Source: Campylobacter sp. RM16187 (GTDB lineage Bacteria; Campylobacterota; Campylobacteria; Campylobacterales; Campylobacteraceae). From it: a stretch of 64,000 nucleotides of DNA. The stretch is from NCBI RefSeq assembly GCF_025319965.1, contig NZ_CP012549.1, forward strand, positions 930,001 through 994,000, written 5' to 3'. Shown here piece after piece: positions 27,765-35,608 of this stretch (within the stretch, counting starts at the first letter, position 1; each line of letters opens with the position of its first letter). The notes beneath the pieces are model-generated. The model ran no database searches, was not told the origin of the DNA, and saw only the letters and a program-made list of their open reading frames with translations. Made by a program: the position numbers and the translations under genes.

Positions 27765-28610
27765 ATGGCATTTAATTACGACAAATATTTAAGAATAGAT
27801 AAGATGCCGACTCTTTGGTGCTGGGGATGTGGGGATGGAGTGATACTTAAAGCTGTTATTAGAGCGATAGATAGCTTAGGCTGGGATATGAACGATGTAT
27901 GTGTAGTGTCTGGTATAGGTTGCTCCGGACGATTTAGCTCTTATGTAAATTGCAATACAGTTCATACTACTCATGGACGCGCTATAGCCTACGCAACAGG
28001 TATAAAGCTTGCAAATCCGGATAAAAAAGTTATCGTGATAACAGGCGACGGAGATGGGCTTGCGATAGGCGGAAATCACACTATACATGGATGCAGAAGA
28101 AATATCGATATAAATCATATTTTGATAAATAACTTTATTTACGGACTTACAAATTCTCAAACCAGCCCTACGACTCCTCGCGGTATGTGGACCGTAACGG
28201 CTCAATACGGAAATATAGATCCAACTTTTGACGCATGCAAGCTAGCTACGGCTGCGGGGGCAACTTTTGTAGCCAGAGGAAGCGTGATAGAACCTGTCAA
28301 GATGGAAAAGATGCTAGTAGAAGGATTTAGTCATGATGGCTACTCTTTCTTTGATATTTTTTCAAATTGCCATATAAATTTAGGTAGAAAAAACAAGATG
28401 GCAGAGGCAACTAAGACACTTGAATGGATAGACGGTATAACTTTAAGCAAGACAAAATTTGATCTGATGAGTGAAGATGATAGGATTGGCAAATTTCCTC
28501 TTGGAGTTTTACACAAAGATAACAGCAAAACCGAATATACAAAGGCTTACGATCAAGTTATAAAAGCGGCTCAAAGTGGCGAGAAAATCGACTTTAAGGA
28601 TATAAATTGA
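27765..28610 (+). CDS. oorB: 2-oxoglutarate:acceptor oxidoreductase beta (TPP) subunit
   Basis: Thiamine-diphosphate-binding subunit. Family signatures are LWCWGCGDGVILKA, VSGIGCSGRFSSY, and the TPP/Mg motif ITGDGDGLAIGGNH with downstream NNFIYGLTNSQTSPTT. The length is 281 residues. The TGA stop overlaps the TTG start of oorC. It works with OorA, OorC and OorD to decarboxylate 2-oxoglutarate made by Icd. Confidence 0.95.
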   Translation: MAFNYDKYLRIDKMPTLWCWGCGDGVILKAVIRAIDSLGWDMNDVCVVSGIGCSGRFSSYVNCNTVHTTHGRAIAYATGIKLANPDKKVIVITGDGDGLAIGGNHTIHGCRRNIDINHILINNFIYGLTNSQTSPTTPRGMWTVTAQYGNIDPTFDACKLATAAGATFVARGSVIEPVKMEKMLVEGFSHDGYSFFDIFSNCHINLGRKNKMAEATKTLEWIDGITLSKTKFDLMSEDDRIGKFPLGVLHKDNSKTEYTKAYDQVIKAAQSGEKIDFKDIN

Positions 28611-29161
28611 AAAGAGAGCTTAGATTTGTCGGGGTTGGCGGACAAGGTGTAATTTTAGCCGGAGAAATTTTAGCCGCCGCCAAGATAGAAGATGGAGGAT
28701 ATGGGGTCAAAGCATCTACTTATACTTCACAGGTTAGAGGCGGTCCTACTAAAGTTGATATAGTATTAGACGAAAGCGAAATTTTATACCCATATGCAAA
28801 TGAGGGTGAGATAGAATTTATGCTTGCAACGGCACAAGTAAGCTACAATCTTTTTAAAAGCGGAGTCAAAGAGGGTGGTATAATAGTCATAGAGCCAAAT
28901 TTGGTCAAAGCTAGCGATGAGGATAGAAAAAAGTGGAAAATTTATGAAATTCCTATTATCTCTATAGCTAAAGACGAAGTCGGAAATGTCATCACGCAAA
29001 GCGTTGTAGCCTTAGGAGTAGCTGTAGAGATGAGTGGTTGCTTGGATGCCAATTTAGTAAGAGAAGTTATGCTATCAAAGGTACCAAAGAAAGTCTATGA
29101 GGCCAATGCTATGGCTTACGAGCTAGGATTAAAATACGCTAAAGAGGCAAAAGAGAGTTAA
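28607..29161 (+). CDS. oorC: 2-oxoglutarate:acceptor oxidoreductase gamma subunit
   Basis: 184-residue catalytic-domain subunit of the Oor complex. It starts KRELRFVGVGGQGVILAGEIL, typical of the gamma domain, then STYTSQVRGGPTK. The start is TTG at 28607, with AAGGA 6 bases upstream and overlap with the oorB stop. A flavodoxin gene follows after 27 bases, giving a plausible electron acceptor. Confidence 0.94.
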   Translation: MKRELRFVGVGGQGVILAGEILAAAKIEDGGYGVKASTYTSQVRGGPTKVDIVLDESEILYPYANEGEIEFMLATAQVSYNLFKSGVKEGGIIVIEPNLVKASDEDRKKWKIYEIPIISIAKDEVGNVITQSVVALGVAVEMSGCLDANLVREVMLSKVPKKVYEANAMAYELGLKYAKEAKES

Positions 29162-29188
29162 TTAATACAAAAATTATAAAGGAAAAAT

Positions 29189-29674
29189 ATGAAAATAGGA
29201 ATTTTTTACGCTACAGGAAAGGGCGATACCGCAAAGGCTTGCGAGTATCTAGCTTCAAAATTGGGTGCTAAAGTAAAGGCTGTTAAGGAAGTAGAGCAAT
29301 CAAGCGAGTTTGAAGACTTTGATCTTTTGATTTTGGCAAGCTCAAGTTATGGATTTGGCGAACTTCATGATGATTGGAAAGCAAAATTATGCCTGTTAAA
29401 AGAGGCTAAGTTAAAAGGTAAAAAAGTAGCTATTGTAGGAGTTGGCAACCAAGAGCGCCACAGTGATAACTTCTGCGGCGGTGTAGTTGAGTTTTTGCCT
29501 TGCATAAAAGGAACCTTATTGCTTGGTACCAGTGAAAAAGACGGTTATAAATTTGACTACTCTTCATCGTTTATAAATGATAAATTTATAGGTCTTGCGC
29601 TCGATACAAAAGGCGATAAGGAGTATGAAAAGCGCATTGATAAGTGGGTAAGCGAGATAAAAAATCAAATTTAG
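29189..29674 (+). CDS. fldA: Flavodoxin
   Basis: FMN-binding electron carrier of 161 residues. The phosphate-binding loop near the start is ATGKGDTAK. Other flavin-contacting segments are LASSSYGFGELHDDW and VGVGNQERHSDNFCGG. AAGGAAA precedes the ATG. Its place straight after oorDABC suggests it takes electrons from Oor or from pyruvate oxidoreductase, as flavodoxin does in Helicobacter and Campylobacter. Confidence 0.92.
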   Translation: MKIGIFYATGKGDTAKACEYLASKLGAKVKAVKEVEQSSEFEDFDLLILASSSYGFGELHDDWKAKLCLLKEAKLKGKKVAIVGVGNQERHSDNFCGGVVEFLPCIKGTLLLGTSEKDGYKFDYSSSFINDKFIGLALDTKGDKEYEKRIDKWVSEIKNQI

Positions 29675-29897
29675 ATTTTTATACCGCCAATAGTTAATTG
29701 CGATTAGTAAGATATTTCTTCTTAAATAAGTGTATTTTAGCAGGTCTGAACGCTATCTTGCACTTGTTTAGCAATGGATAAAATTATTTATTGCATTTCA
29801 TTTAGATAAAACAGCTTTAATACTATAAGCATTCACACAAAATTATAAATAATACTTTATATCATGGATAATAAATTTAATTTTATTTATATTGATA

Positions 29898-29926
29898 TTG
29901 ACTTTTATTTTATATCTTATTATAAT
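29898..29926 (+). promoter_or_regulatory. Strong sigma70-type promoter of the RiPP-like operon
   Basis: TTGACT (29898-29903), a 17-base spacer, and TATAAT (29921-29926) form a near-consensus promoter, unusual in Campylobacter where -35 boxes are weak. It would give a leader of about 35 bases before the AGGAG and ATG at 29956-29969. The rest of the 292-base gap after the flavodoxin gene (29675-29966) shows no other feature I can name. Confidence 0.65.
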
Positions 29927-29966
29927 TTCAAGAGCATATTTTATTTTCTTATTATAGGAGTAAATC

Positions 29967-30739
29967 ATGAAAAACTTTCAAGAAGCACGAAACAGGCTAC
30001 AGTTGTTTTGCTGGCGATAGCTATGTCGGGATTTGCTCAAGAGGCGGATAAAGTCGTATCCGATAATTCGCTTTTAAAAAAAGATACGAAAACAAGCGAA
30101 TATTCGGATATAAAACTAAATATCTTAAAATATGCTTATATCCCCACGGATAAGCTCTTAATGCTTTGGAGCGATAACTCTTATGCTGATAAAGCCATGT
30201 CAAACCCTGCGATATTGTTTAACGACAAAAGCGATGACGTAGAGATAAAGGCTTATTATCAAGTTTCAAACGGAATTAAAAATTTTTCCATACCCTACCT
30301 TGAAAATATAGAAGAGTTATCAAGCGGTCGGATTAAAGAGATTTTACAAAACGAAATTCGCTTTGTGATTTCAGAGCAACTTCCTGCGGAGATTATGCTT
30401 AAGGTTTGAACGGATATAGAGTTTAAAAGAGATTTTATAAGTGATCCTACTAAAATCTTATCCGATTTTGGCTATGATCTAAAGAGTAATTATAAAATAA
30501 ATATATATGAAGATACCGCCTCTACAAAACATCTAATCATACCGAATTCTCCTATCAATTTAGCTCAAAAAAGCAAAATTGATAGTGAGATAGAGTATTT
30601 TTTAAAAAATGAAAGTAGTTTATTGTCCGATAATCAGTATAAGAAAATTATTATATATAATTCTAAGTGTAATAATTGCCATAAACCATACGATACTAAA
30701 ATTTATATCGAATGCACATCTTTACCTACTTGTCAATAA
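29967..30739 (+). pseudogene. NHLP-type precursor-like gene with two tandem leader modules, interrupted
   Basis: An ATG at 29967 with AGGAG upstream leads into a frame that stops after 17 codons. Adding one A to the five-A run after the ATG restores MKKLSRSTKQATVVLLAIA and a frame open to 30739, except for TGA at 30407. Restored length is about 257 residues. It has an N-terminal hydrophobic segment, then two modules 80 codons apart: WSDNSYADKAMSNPAILF (Trp codon 30167) and [TGA]TDIEFKRDFISDPTKIL. The TGA sits exactly where module 1 has TGG. Module 2 continues INIYEDTASTKHLIIP, close to the nitrile-hydratase leader consensus. The tail has four Cys and ends CTSLPTCQ. It lies 9 bases before a GNAT gene. 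Either decay, slippage or sequencing error explains the breaks. Confidence 0.65.
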
Positions 30740-30748
30740 GGAGAAAAA

Positions 30749-31207
30749 ATGGAAAATTTAGTAATTATAGAAAATTCGGCGAATTTTGATCCGAAAGATA
30801 TCGATGAAATTCAGTTATCCATAGGCTGGACGGAGCAAAAGTATATAGACGCGGCTCCTTTGTATTCACACTATGATATGTTTAGAAGCTATGATTATGT
30901 AGCTATCGCTAAGATAGGAGAAAAAACTATCGGAGTTTTGCATGCTTTTTCGGATAGAGATAACTTTGCCACATCTTATCTTTACGGTATTATGGTTCAT
31001 AAGGATTATCAACGTAAAGGCGTAGGACGAGCTTTGATGAACGCTTTTAATAAAAGATTTGCTCATACTACGACTTGGGTCGTAACGCCGATTAGCAAAA
31101 ATAGGGATGCGGTAGCGTTTTTAGAAAAATTCGGTTTTATAGAAAATTCTAAAAATTTTACGATTTGCTCTAGAAAAAGAGTGCCTAGAATAAATATAAA
31201 TGAGTGA
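30749..31207 (+). CDS. GNAT-family N-acyltransferase
   Basis: 152 residues of the GNAT fold. The acyl-CoA-binding motif A is VHKDYQRKGVGRAL, and the late AVAFLEKFGFIENS is the usual motif B region. AAGGAG precedes the ATG and overlaps the stop of the precursor-like gene, so expression is linked. It overlaps the LanM-like gene by 8 bases. NHLP-type precursors are known to pair with GNAT maturases that attach fatty-acyl groups in selidamides, so acylation of a peptide is a reasonable guess. A general acetyltransferase or self-protection role is the alternative. Confidence 0.85.
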   Translation: MENLVIIENSANFDPKDIDEIQLSIGWTEQKYIDAAPLYSHYDMFRSYDYVAIAKIGEKTIGVLHAFSDRDNFATSYLYGIMVHKDYQRKGVGRALMNAFNKRFAHTTTWVVTPISKNRDAVAFLEKFGFIENSKNFTICSRKRVPRININE

Positions 31208-32507
31208 TTTTGCTAAGGCTATCTGCGATCAATTTCCAAATTGCATATTTAGCGAAAAGTTCGTTTTAAAAATAGAAGAGTTTTTAAAACAGACTAAATT
31301 TATAAGTAGCGCTCAGTGTATGGCATTTGATAAGAGATTAAACGGAAAGATAAATTTAGAAAATTTTAAAGCCGATATATCTAGTATTAATCTATACGCT
31401 GAGTATATGCTGCAAAAATATATTTGCAAGGCTATTTTAGATGTCAAAAAATATTTAAAGTCGGATGTCGTTAAATTTGACGATATTGAATTTGCTAGCA
31501 AAGAGACGCACAATGAAAAGCGAAGCATACTTATATTTAGCGCAAACGACAAAAAGCTTGTGTATAAGCCCTATAACGTAAAACACTTAAAAGTTCTATT
31601 AGATATCTTTAATCATATTAAGCAAAATTTAAAATACGATATATCTATGTTTCCTGAAATTTTACACTATGAAAAAGATTATTGCATTATAGAATTTTTA
31701 GATAGCGATCAAAATTTAGATGAGACTAGATTATGCTACTGTATAGGGGCGGCTTTAGCTTTTAGTTATTGCTTTAGAATTACCGATCTACATAGCGAAA
31801 ATATCTTATATGCAAATAACTCTTTTTATATCTTAGATACCGAAACTTGCTTTTATAGAGATGTTTATGCGGATCATTTTGCGCTAAGCTATACGGGGCT
31901 TTTAACGACTAAGAATAGTTGCGGACTTTTTGATAGGACTACAAAAGATATGATCGTGCAAATAAATAAAGATTTTGAAGTCTCATTTTTAAGCGATAGA
32001 AGAAATAGGTCGAAAATTATTAACATAAAAGATAACGCACATATCGTTTATAGGGGCTTTAAGGATTGTTATAGGGCGATTATGAAGCATAAAGATAAGA
32101 TTTTAGAGATTATAAATTCAAACGATTTGATATTAAGATTTGTATTTAGACCGACTAGTGTTTATATAAAATGGATGATTTTACTATTTACGCCGTCTTT
32201 AAATTTTAAAGATAATATAATCAAACTTCGTAATGAGATGACAAAATATAAAAAAGGAAATATATCTGAAGAAAATTATCAAGATATAATAAAAAACGAG
32301 CTAGCCGATATGATACTAACCGATGTGCCGTATTTTTATTATGATACTACAAAAAACTGCATATATCATAAAGATAGATTAGTTGTGGATAATTTTTATA
32401 AGGAAAATTTTAGCTTTTTTGTAAAAAGATGGCTTGATAGTATAAATAATAAAAATTTTATAAGTTTGCAAAAAGAACTAAACTACTTAATGGCTTTAAA
32501 AAGATAA
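31200..32507 (+). CDS. Stand-alone LanM-type (DUF4135) dehydratase without cyclase domain
   Basis: 435 residues matching the dehydratase half of class II lanthipeptide synthetases, which phosphorylate and then eliminate Ser/Thr to dehydroamino acids. Visible signatures are THNEKRS (H104), KKLVYKP (K123), ITDLHSENIL (D196, H198, N201), ILDTET (D213), LSYTGLL, RFVFRPTSVY (R313, T319) and a closing ELADMILTDVPYF. Spacing of K123, D196, H198, N201 and D213 equals that of the CylM residues K274, D347, H349, N352 and D364 as I recall them. About 150 N-terminal residues and the whole LanC cyclase are absent. ATG overlaps the GNAT end. Very AT-rich. Confidence 0.82.
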   Translation: MSDFAKAICDQFPNCIFSEKFVLKIEEFLKQTKFISSAQCMAFDKRLNGKINLENFKADISSINLYAEYMLQKYICKAILDVKKYLKSDVVKFDDIEFASKETHNEKRSILIFSANDKKLVYKPYNVKHLKVLLDIFNHIKQNLKYDISMFPEILHYEKDYCIIEFLDSDQNLDETRLCYCIGAALAFSYCFRITDLHSENILYANNSFYILDTETCFYRDVYADHFALSYTGLLTTKNSCGLFDRTTKDMIVQINKDFEVSFLSDRRNRSKIINIKDNAHIVYRGFKDCYRAIMKHKDKILEIINSNDLILRFVFRPTSVYIKWMILLFTPSLNFKDNIIKLRNEMTKYKKGNISEENYQDIIKNELADMILTDVPYFYYDTTKNCIYHKDRLVVDNFYKENFSFFVKRWLDSINNKNFISLQKELNYLMALKR

Positions 32508-32599
32508 ATATCTCATATATAAATTTGATTTTGATAGAAAATTAAAGGCTTTATATACTTAAACAATATAAATTAGATAATGCTATATGATACGAATCG

Positions 32600-32676
32600 G
32601 CAGCTATATCCATACCTTTAGCAAAGCAAAATATACATTGTCCGTATTTCAAAAAACATATAAGGCATATAGCTGC
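32600..32676. repeat. Spaced 10-base inverted repeat
   Basis: GCAGCTATAT at 32600-32609 is repeated in inverse at 32667-32676 with 57 bases between. It lies in the AT-rich, gene-free space between the LanM-like gene and yggS. It could be a long-range RNA stem or a chance match; the arms do not extend further. Confidence 0.35.
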
Positions 32677-32705
32677 ATTACAAATAATATCTTTAAACTT
32701 AAGAC

Positions 32706-32730
32706 TTGGTATCAAATACCAATTTTATTT
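32706..32730 (+). terminator. Terminator of the RiPP-like operon
   Basis: TTGGTAT, a three-base loop, then ATACCAA, followed at once by TTTTATTT. This gives a compact 7-base-pair hairpin and T-rich tail on the plus strand, about 200 bases after the LanM-like stop and before the convergent yggS end. Confidence 0.65.
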
Positions 32731-32759
32731 ATTTTATAATTAAAAATTACGATTGAGCC

Positions 32760-33410
32760 TTATTTATACAAAACAGACCCCAGTCTTACCATATTTGAGC
32801 CGCATTTTATGGCCAGCTCAAAGTCGCCACTCATCCCCATAGAGCAAATTTTAGCTCCGTGCGGTTCAAGCTCTTCATAAATTTTACGCGTGATTTCAAA
32901 GCTTTTTTGGATACTCTTTATATCATCCACGTGCGCGCCGATACTCATCACTCCAACAGGACGTAAGAATTTGCAGCTCTCTTTGATAGACAAAAATGTC
33001 TCCACCGCCATTTTGGCTTCCACTCCTTGCTTGCTCTCTTCTTCGGCGGAGTTTATCTGAAGCAAGCATTCAAGCTCATAATCAAGCCTTTTATCCACTT
33101 CAAGCGCAGCCTTAAGACTCTCACAACTTTGCCAAAGAGTGGGGCGAAGAGATATGAGTTGGTTTATCTTGTTACTTTGAAGACGACCGATAAAGTGCCA
33201 TTTTATAAGATTCTCAGGCAAAATTTCAGCTAAAATTTGCTGCTTGTTTTTAAGCTCTTGAACTCTATTTTCGCCAAAGTCGATCTGCCCCTCATTAAAA
33301 AGCTCTAAAACCTCTTTTGTGGTTACGTTTTTACTAACGGCTATGAGTTTAACCTCTACACCGATTTGCACCTTTTTGATGCGCTCTAAAATTTCAGCTA
33401 AATTTTTCAA
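32760..33410 (-). CDS. yggS: YggS-family pyridoxal-phosphate homeostasis protein
   Basis: 216-residue alanine-racemase-fold protein that binds PLP and helps keep vitamin B6 and amino acid pools in balance. The PLP lysine is in VKLIAVSKN; other conserved parts are DFGENRVQEL, KWHFIGRLQSNK and ICSMGMSGDFELAI. The end GSNMVRLGSVLY is typical. The start overlaps the end of rseP by 4 bases. Confidence 0.93.
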   Translation of the reverse strand: MKNLAEILERIKKVQIGVEVKLIAVSKNVTTKEVLELFNEGQIDFGENRVQELKNKQQILAEILPENLIKWHFIGRLQSNKINQLISLRPTLWQSCESLKAALEVDKRLDYELECLLQINSAEEESKQGVEAKMAVETFLSIKESCKFLRPVGVMSIGAHVDDIKSIQKSFEITRKIYEELEPHGAKICSMGMSGDFELAIKCGSNMVRLGSVLYK

Positions 33411-34519
33411 TTACTAACTCCGCCAAGCCTTAATATATCGTTGAATGTAGCAACTAGCATAAGTGTAATCAATAAAGCCCATCCGCAATATGTTAGGCCG
33501 ATATAGACTTTTTCATTCATTTCTCGTCTAAAAATCAGCTCATATATATTAAATAGAATATGTCCTCCGTCAAGTGCTGGGATGGGAAGTAAATTTAATA
33601 CGCCTAAATTTACAGAGATTAAAGCAGTGATTACAAGAAGGGTTGATATACTTATCTGTGCGGCTTTAGAAGTAATATCTGCTATCTGAATTATACCTCC
33701 CATATCTTTTATAGGCACCACGCCCTCTATTAGCTTGCCAATGCCTGTAAATATGAGTTTTGAGGCGTTTATCGTCTCATTAAATGCAAATTTTAAAGAG
33801 TCAAGACCTCTGCTTTTTAGATTTATAACCTCGCCTGAAGGAGAAATTCCTATAAGTGGTTTTTCTATTTTTTCTCTGAAAAGATTAACGCTTTCGCCTA
33901 TTTTTGGCGTTAATTTTACAGTTTGTATCTTTTTGTTTCTCTCTATTTCAATTAGGGTTTGAGTTAGCTTTACATTTTTGCTTATATCGTCCCATTCGCG
34001 AATTTCTACTCCGTTTATGCTTAAAATTTTATCATTTTTTAGTAGACCGGCTTTTTGCGCGGCTGAATTTGGCATCACATTACCGACCACGGGAGCTAGC
34101 CTATCTACACCAATATACCCAAGCACAATAAATATCAAAAATGCTAAAGCGAAGTTAAAAAACGGCCCTGCAAAAAGTATGAAAATCCGTCCAAGAGGGC
34201 TAAGTTTGGTATAGCTGTCATCGTCCATATTTTTTAGATTTGGTTTGGTATCATCCTGTCCTTTTAGGCTCACATACCCTCCAAGAGGAATAGCTGAAAT
34301 CGCATATTCGGTTTGGCCTACGCGTTTTGAGTATAGACTATCTCCAAAGCCTACGCTAAATTTTAAAACTCCTACATTTAAAATTCTAGCTGCCATAAAG
34401 TGCCCAAGTTCGTGAAAAAATATTAAAAAAGATATGGCAAAAACAGTTATAAAAAAATACCATGAATAAGCGTAAACACCTAAAATAAGCAACAAAACTA
34501 CAAAAATTATACTTTTCAA
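33407..34519 (-). CDS. rseP: Site-2 protease RseP (RIP metalloprotease)
   Basis: Zinc protease that cuts within membranes, acting on anti-sigma factors or signal-peptide remnants. The active site HEXXH is in FFHELGHFMAAR near residue 41. A PDZ domain follows (NSAAQKAGLLKNDKILSING), then the second metal motif LLPIPALDGGHILF. The length is 370 residues. It stands between yggS and an AI-2E-type permease gene, in a run of minus-strand genes. Confidence 0.94.
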   Translation of the reverse strand: MKSIIFVVLLLILGVYAYSWYFFITVFAISFLIFFHELGHFMAARILNVGVLKFSVGFGDSLYSKRVGQTEYAISAIPLGGYVSLKGQDDTKPNLKNMDDDSYTKLSPLGRIFILFAGPFFNFALAFLIFIVLGYIGVDRLAPVVGNVMPNSAAQKAGLLKNDKILSINGVEIREWDDISKNVKLTQTLIEIERNKKIQTVKLTPKIGESVNLFREKIEKPLIGISPSGEVINLKSRGLDSLKFAFNETINASKLIFTGIGKLIEGVVPIKDMGGIIQIADITSKAAQISISTLLVITALISVNLGVLNLLPIPALDGGHILFNIYELIFRREMNEKVYIGLTYCGWALLITLMLVATFNDILRLGGVSN

Positions 34520-34582
34520 TATTTACCTTTTTTATAAAAACTGGCTAAATTTAGCATTTTATTTTAAATTTTACGCTTAATA

Positions 34583-35596
34583 TTAATCTATCTTATCACT
34601 AAGCAAAACGGCTATAAATTTAGTGTTTGGATTGGCGTCAAGTGCTATTTTAAGGCTCATTGTAAGAGGTACTGCCAAAAACATTCCGCCGATTCCAAAT
34701 AAAAATCCCCAAAAAAGTAGACTCATTAATACAACTAGCGTGCTTATACCAAGCTCTTTACCTAAAAATTTAGGCTCTATAAAATTTCCTATTGCAACAT
34801 TTATTACAAGATATAAGGCTATCGTCCAAACGGTCGAACTTACATCGCTCATCAAGAGTGCAACTAAAATAGCAGGTATTGCAGCTATGACCGAGCCTAT
34901 AGTTGGTATGAAATTTAAGACAAAGGCTACTATTCCCCAAAGCGGTGCGTAAGGCACACCGATGATATGAAGTCCGATAAAGATCAAAATTCCGGTAGCC
35001 AAAGAGGTTAATGACTTAATCTCCAAATATCTTTTCAAATTTGATATGAAGGTATCTGCTATCTGGTTTGCTTGAGGATTTTTGCTAGCGAAATACTCGA
35101 TTTTTTGATGAAATACATTGGTTTCAAACAACATAAAGGTAACTAATAAAAATATAAAAAAGCTCTTTGATACAAGTTCTGTACTCCCTTTTAATAGAGT
35201 GCCAAAGGCGGCAAAAATTTTATTAGGGTCAAATTCGCTTGGTACTACTATATCTTGTGTATTGATAATATCATATCTCTCAATGATCTGAATAGTCTGA
35301 TCGCTAAAAGTTTTAAACTTTTCCTGAAGCTCCGGAAGATAGCCAAGAAGTCCATTTATAGTAGTTATAACAGTATTCGCAATAAAGCCAAGCGTTACAA
35401 ATACAACTCCAACAACAACCATAAAAGCTAATATTCTAGGAAATTTAAGCCTTTGGAGATAATTTATCGCAGGAGACATTACTATGGCTATAAAAACTGC
35501 TATAAGGAAGGGAAATACAACCATACTTGCAGCCTTTAAACCTGCGGCTACAACAACAAAGCTTGCCAGATAGACTATTACTAGATTACTTCTCAA
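34583..35596 (-). CDS. AI-2E family transporter-like permease
   Basis: 337 residues, with about seven to eight membrane helices arranged as in the TqsA/PerM family. Characteristic parts are IVMSPAINYLQRL near the start, GVPYAPLWGIVAFVLNFIPTIGSVIAAIP (in part) and NFIEPKFLGKELGIST. Family members have been tied to AI-2 export or Na+/H+ exchange; substrate cannot be assigned here. pgsA lies 12 bases upstream in transcription order. Confidence 0.87.
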   Translation of the reverse strand: MRSNLVIVYLASFVVVAAGLKAASMVVFPFLIAVFIAIVMSPAINYLQRLKFPRILAFMVVVGVVFVTLGFIANTVITTINGLLGYLPELQEKFKTFSDQTIQIIERYDIINTQDIVVPSEFDPNKIFAAFGTLLKGSTELVSKSFFIFLLVTFMLFETNVFHQKIEYFASKNPQANQIADTFISNLKRYLEIKSLTSLATGILIFIGLHIIGVPYAPLWGIVAFVLNFIPTIGSVIAAIPAILVALLMSDVSSTVWTIALYLVINVAIGNFIEPKFLGKELGISTLVVLMSLLFWGFLFGIGGMFLAVPLTMSLKIALDANPNTKFIAVLLSDKID

Positions 35597-35608
35597 ACAA
35601 ATATTCCT

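Noticed and set aside
30407-30409. In-frame TGA read as selenocysteine in the precursor-like gene
   Set aside because: Campylobacter can make selenoproteins, but I see no SECIS-like hairpin just after the TGA, and the position aligns with a Trp in the first module, so TGG to TGA is simpler.
29864-30409. Start of the precursor-like frame at the ATG at 29864
   Set aside because: It lacks a ribosome-binding site and lies upstream of the strong -10 box, so it would not be in the main transcript. The AGGAG-ATG at 29956-29969 is far better placed.
30670-30684. CxxCH (CNNCH) as a c-type haem site
   Set aside because: Together with a hydrophobic N-terminus it hints at a periplasmic cytochrome, but the rest of the protein is NHLP-like and the neighbours are cytoplasmic modifying enzymes. 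Kept only as a remote option.
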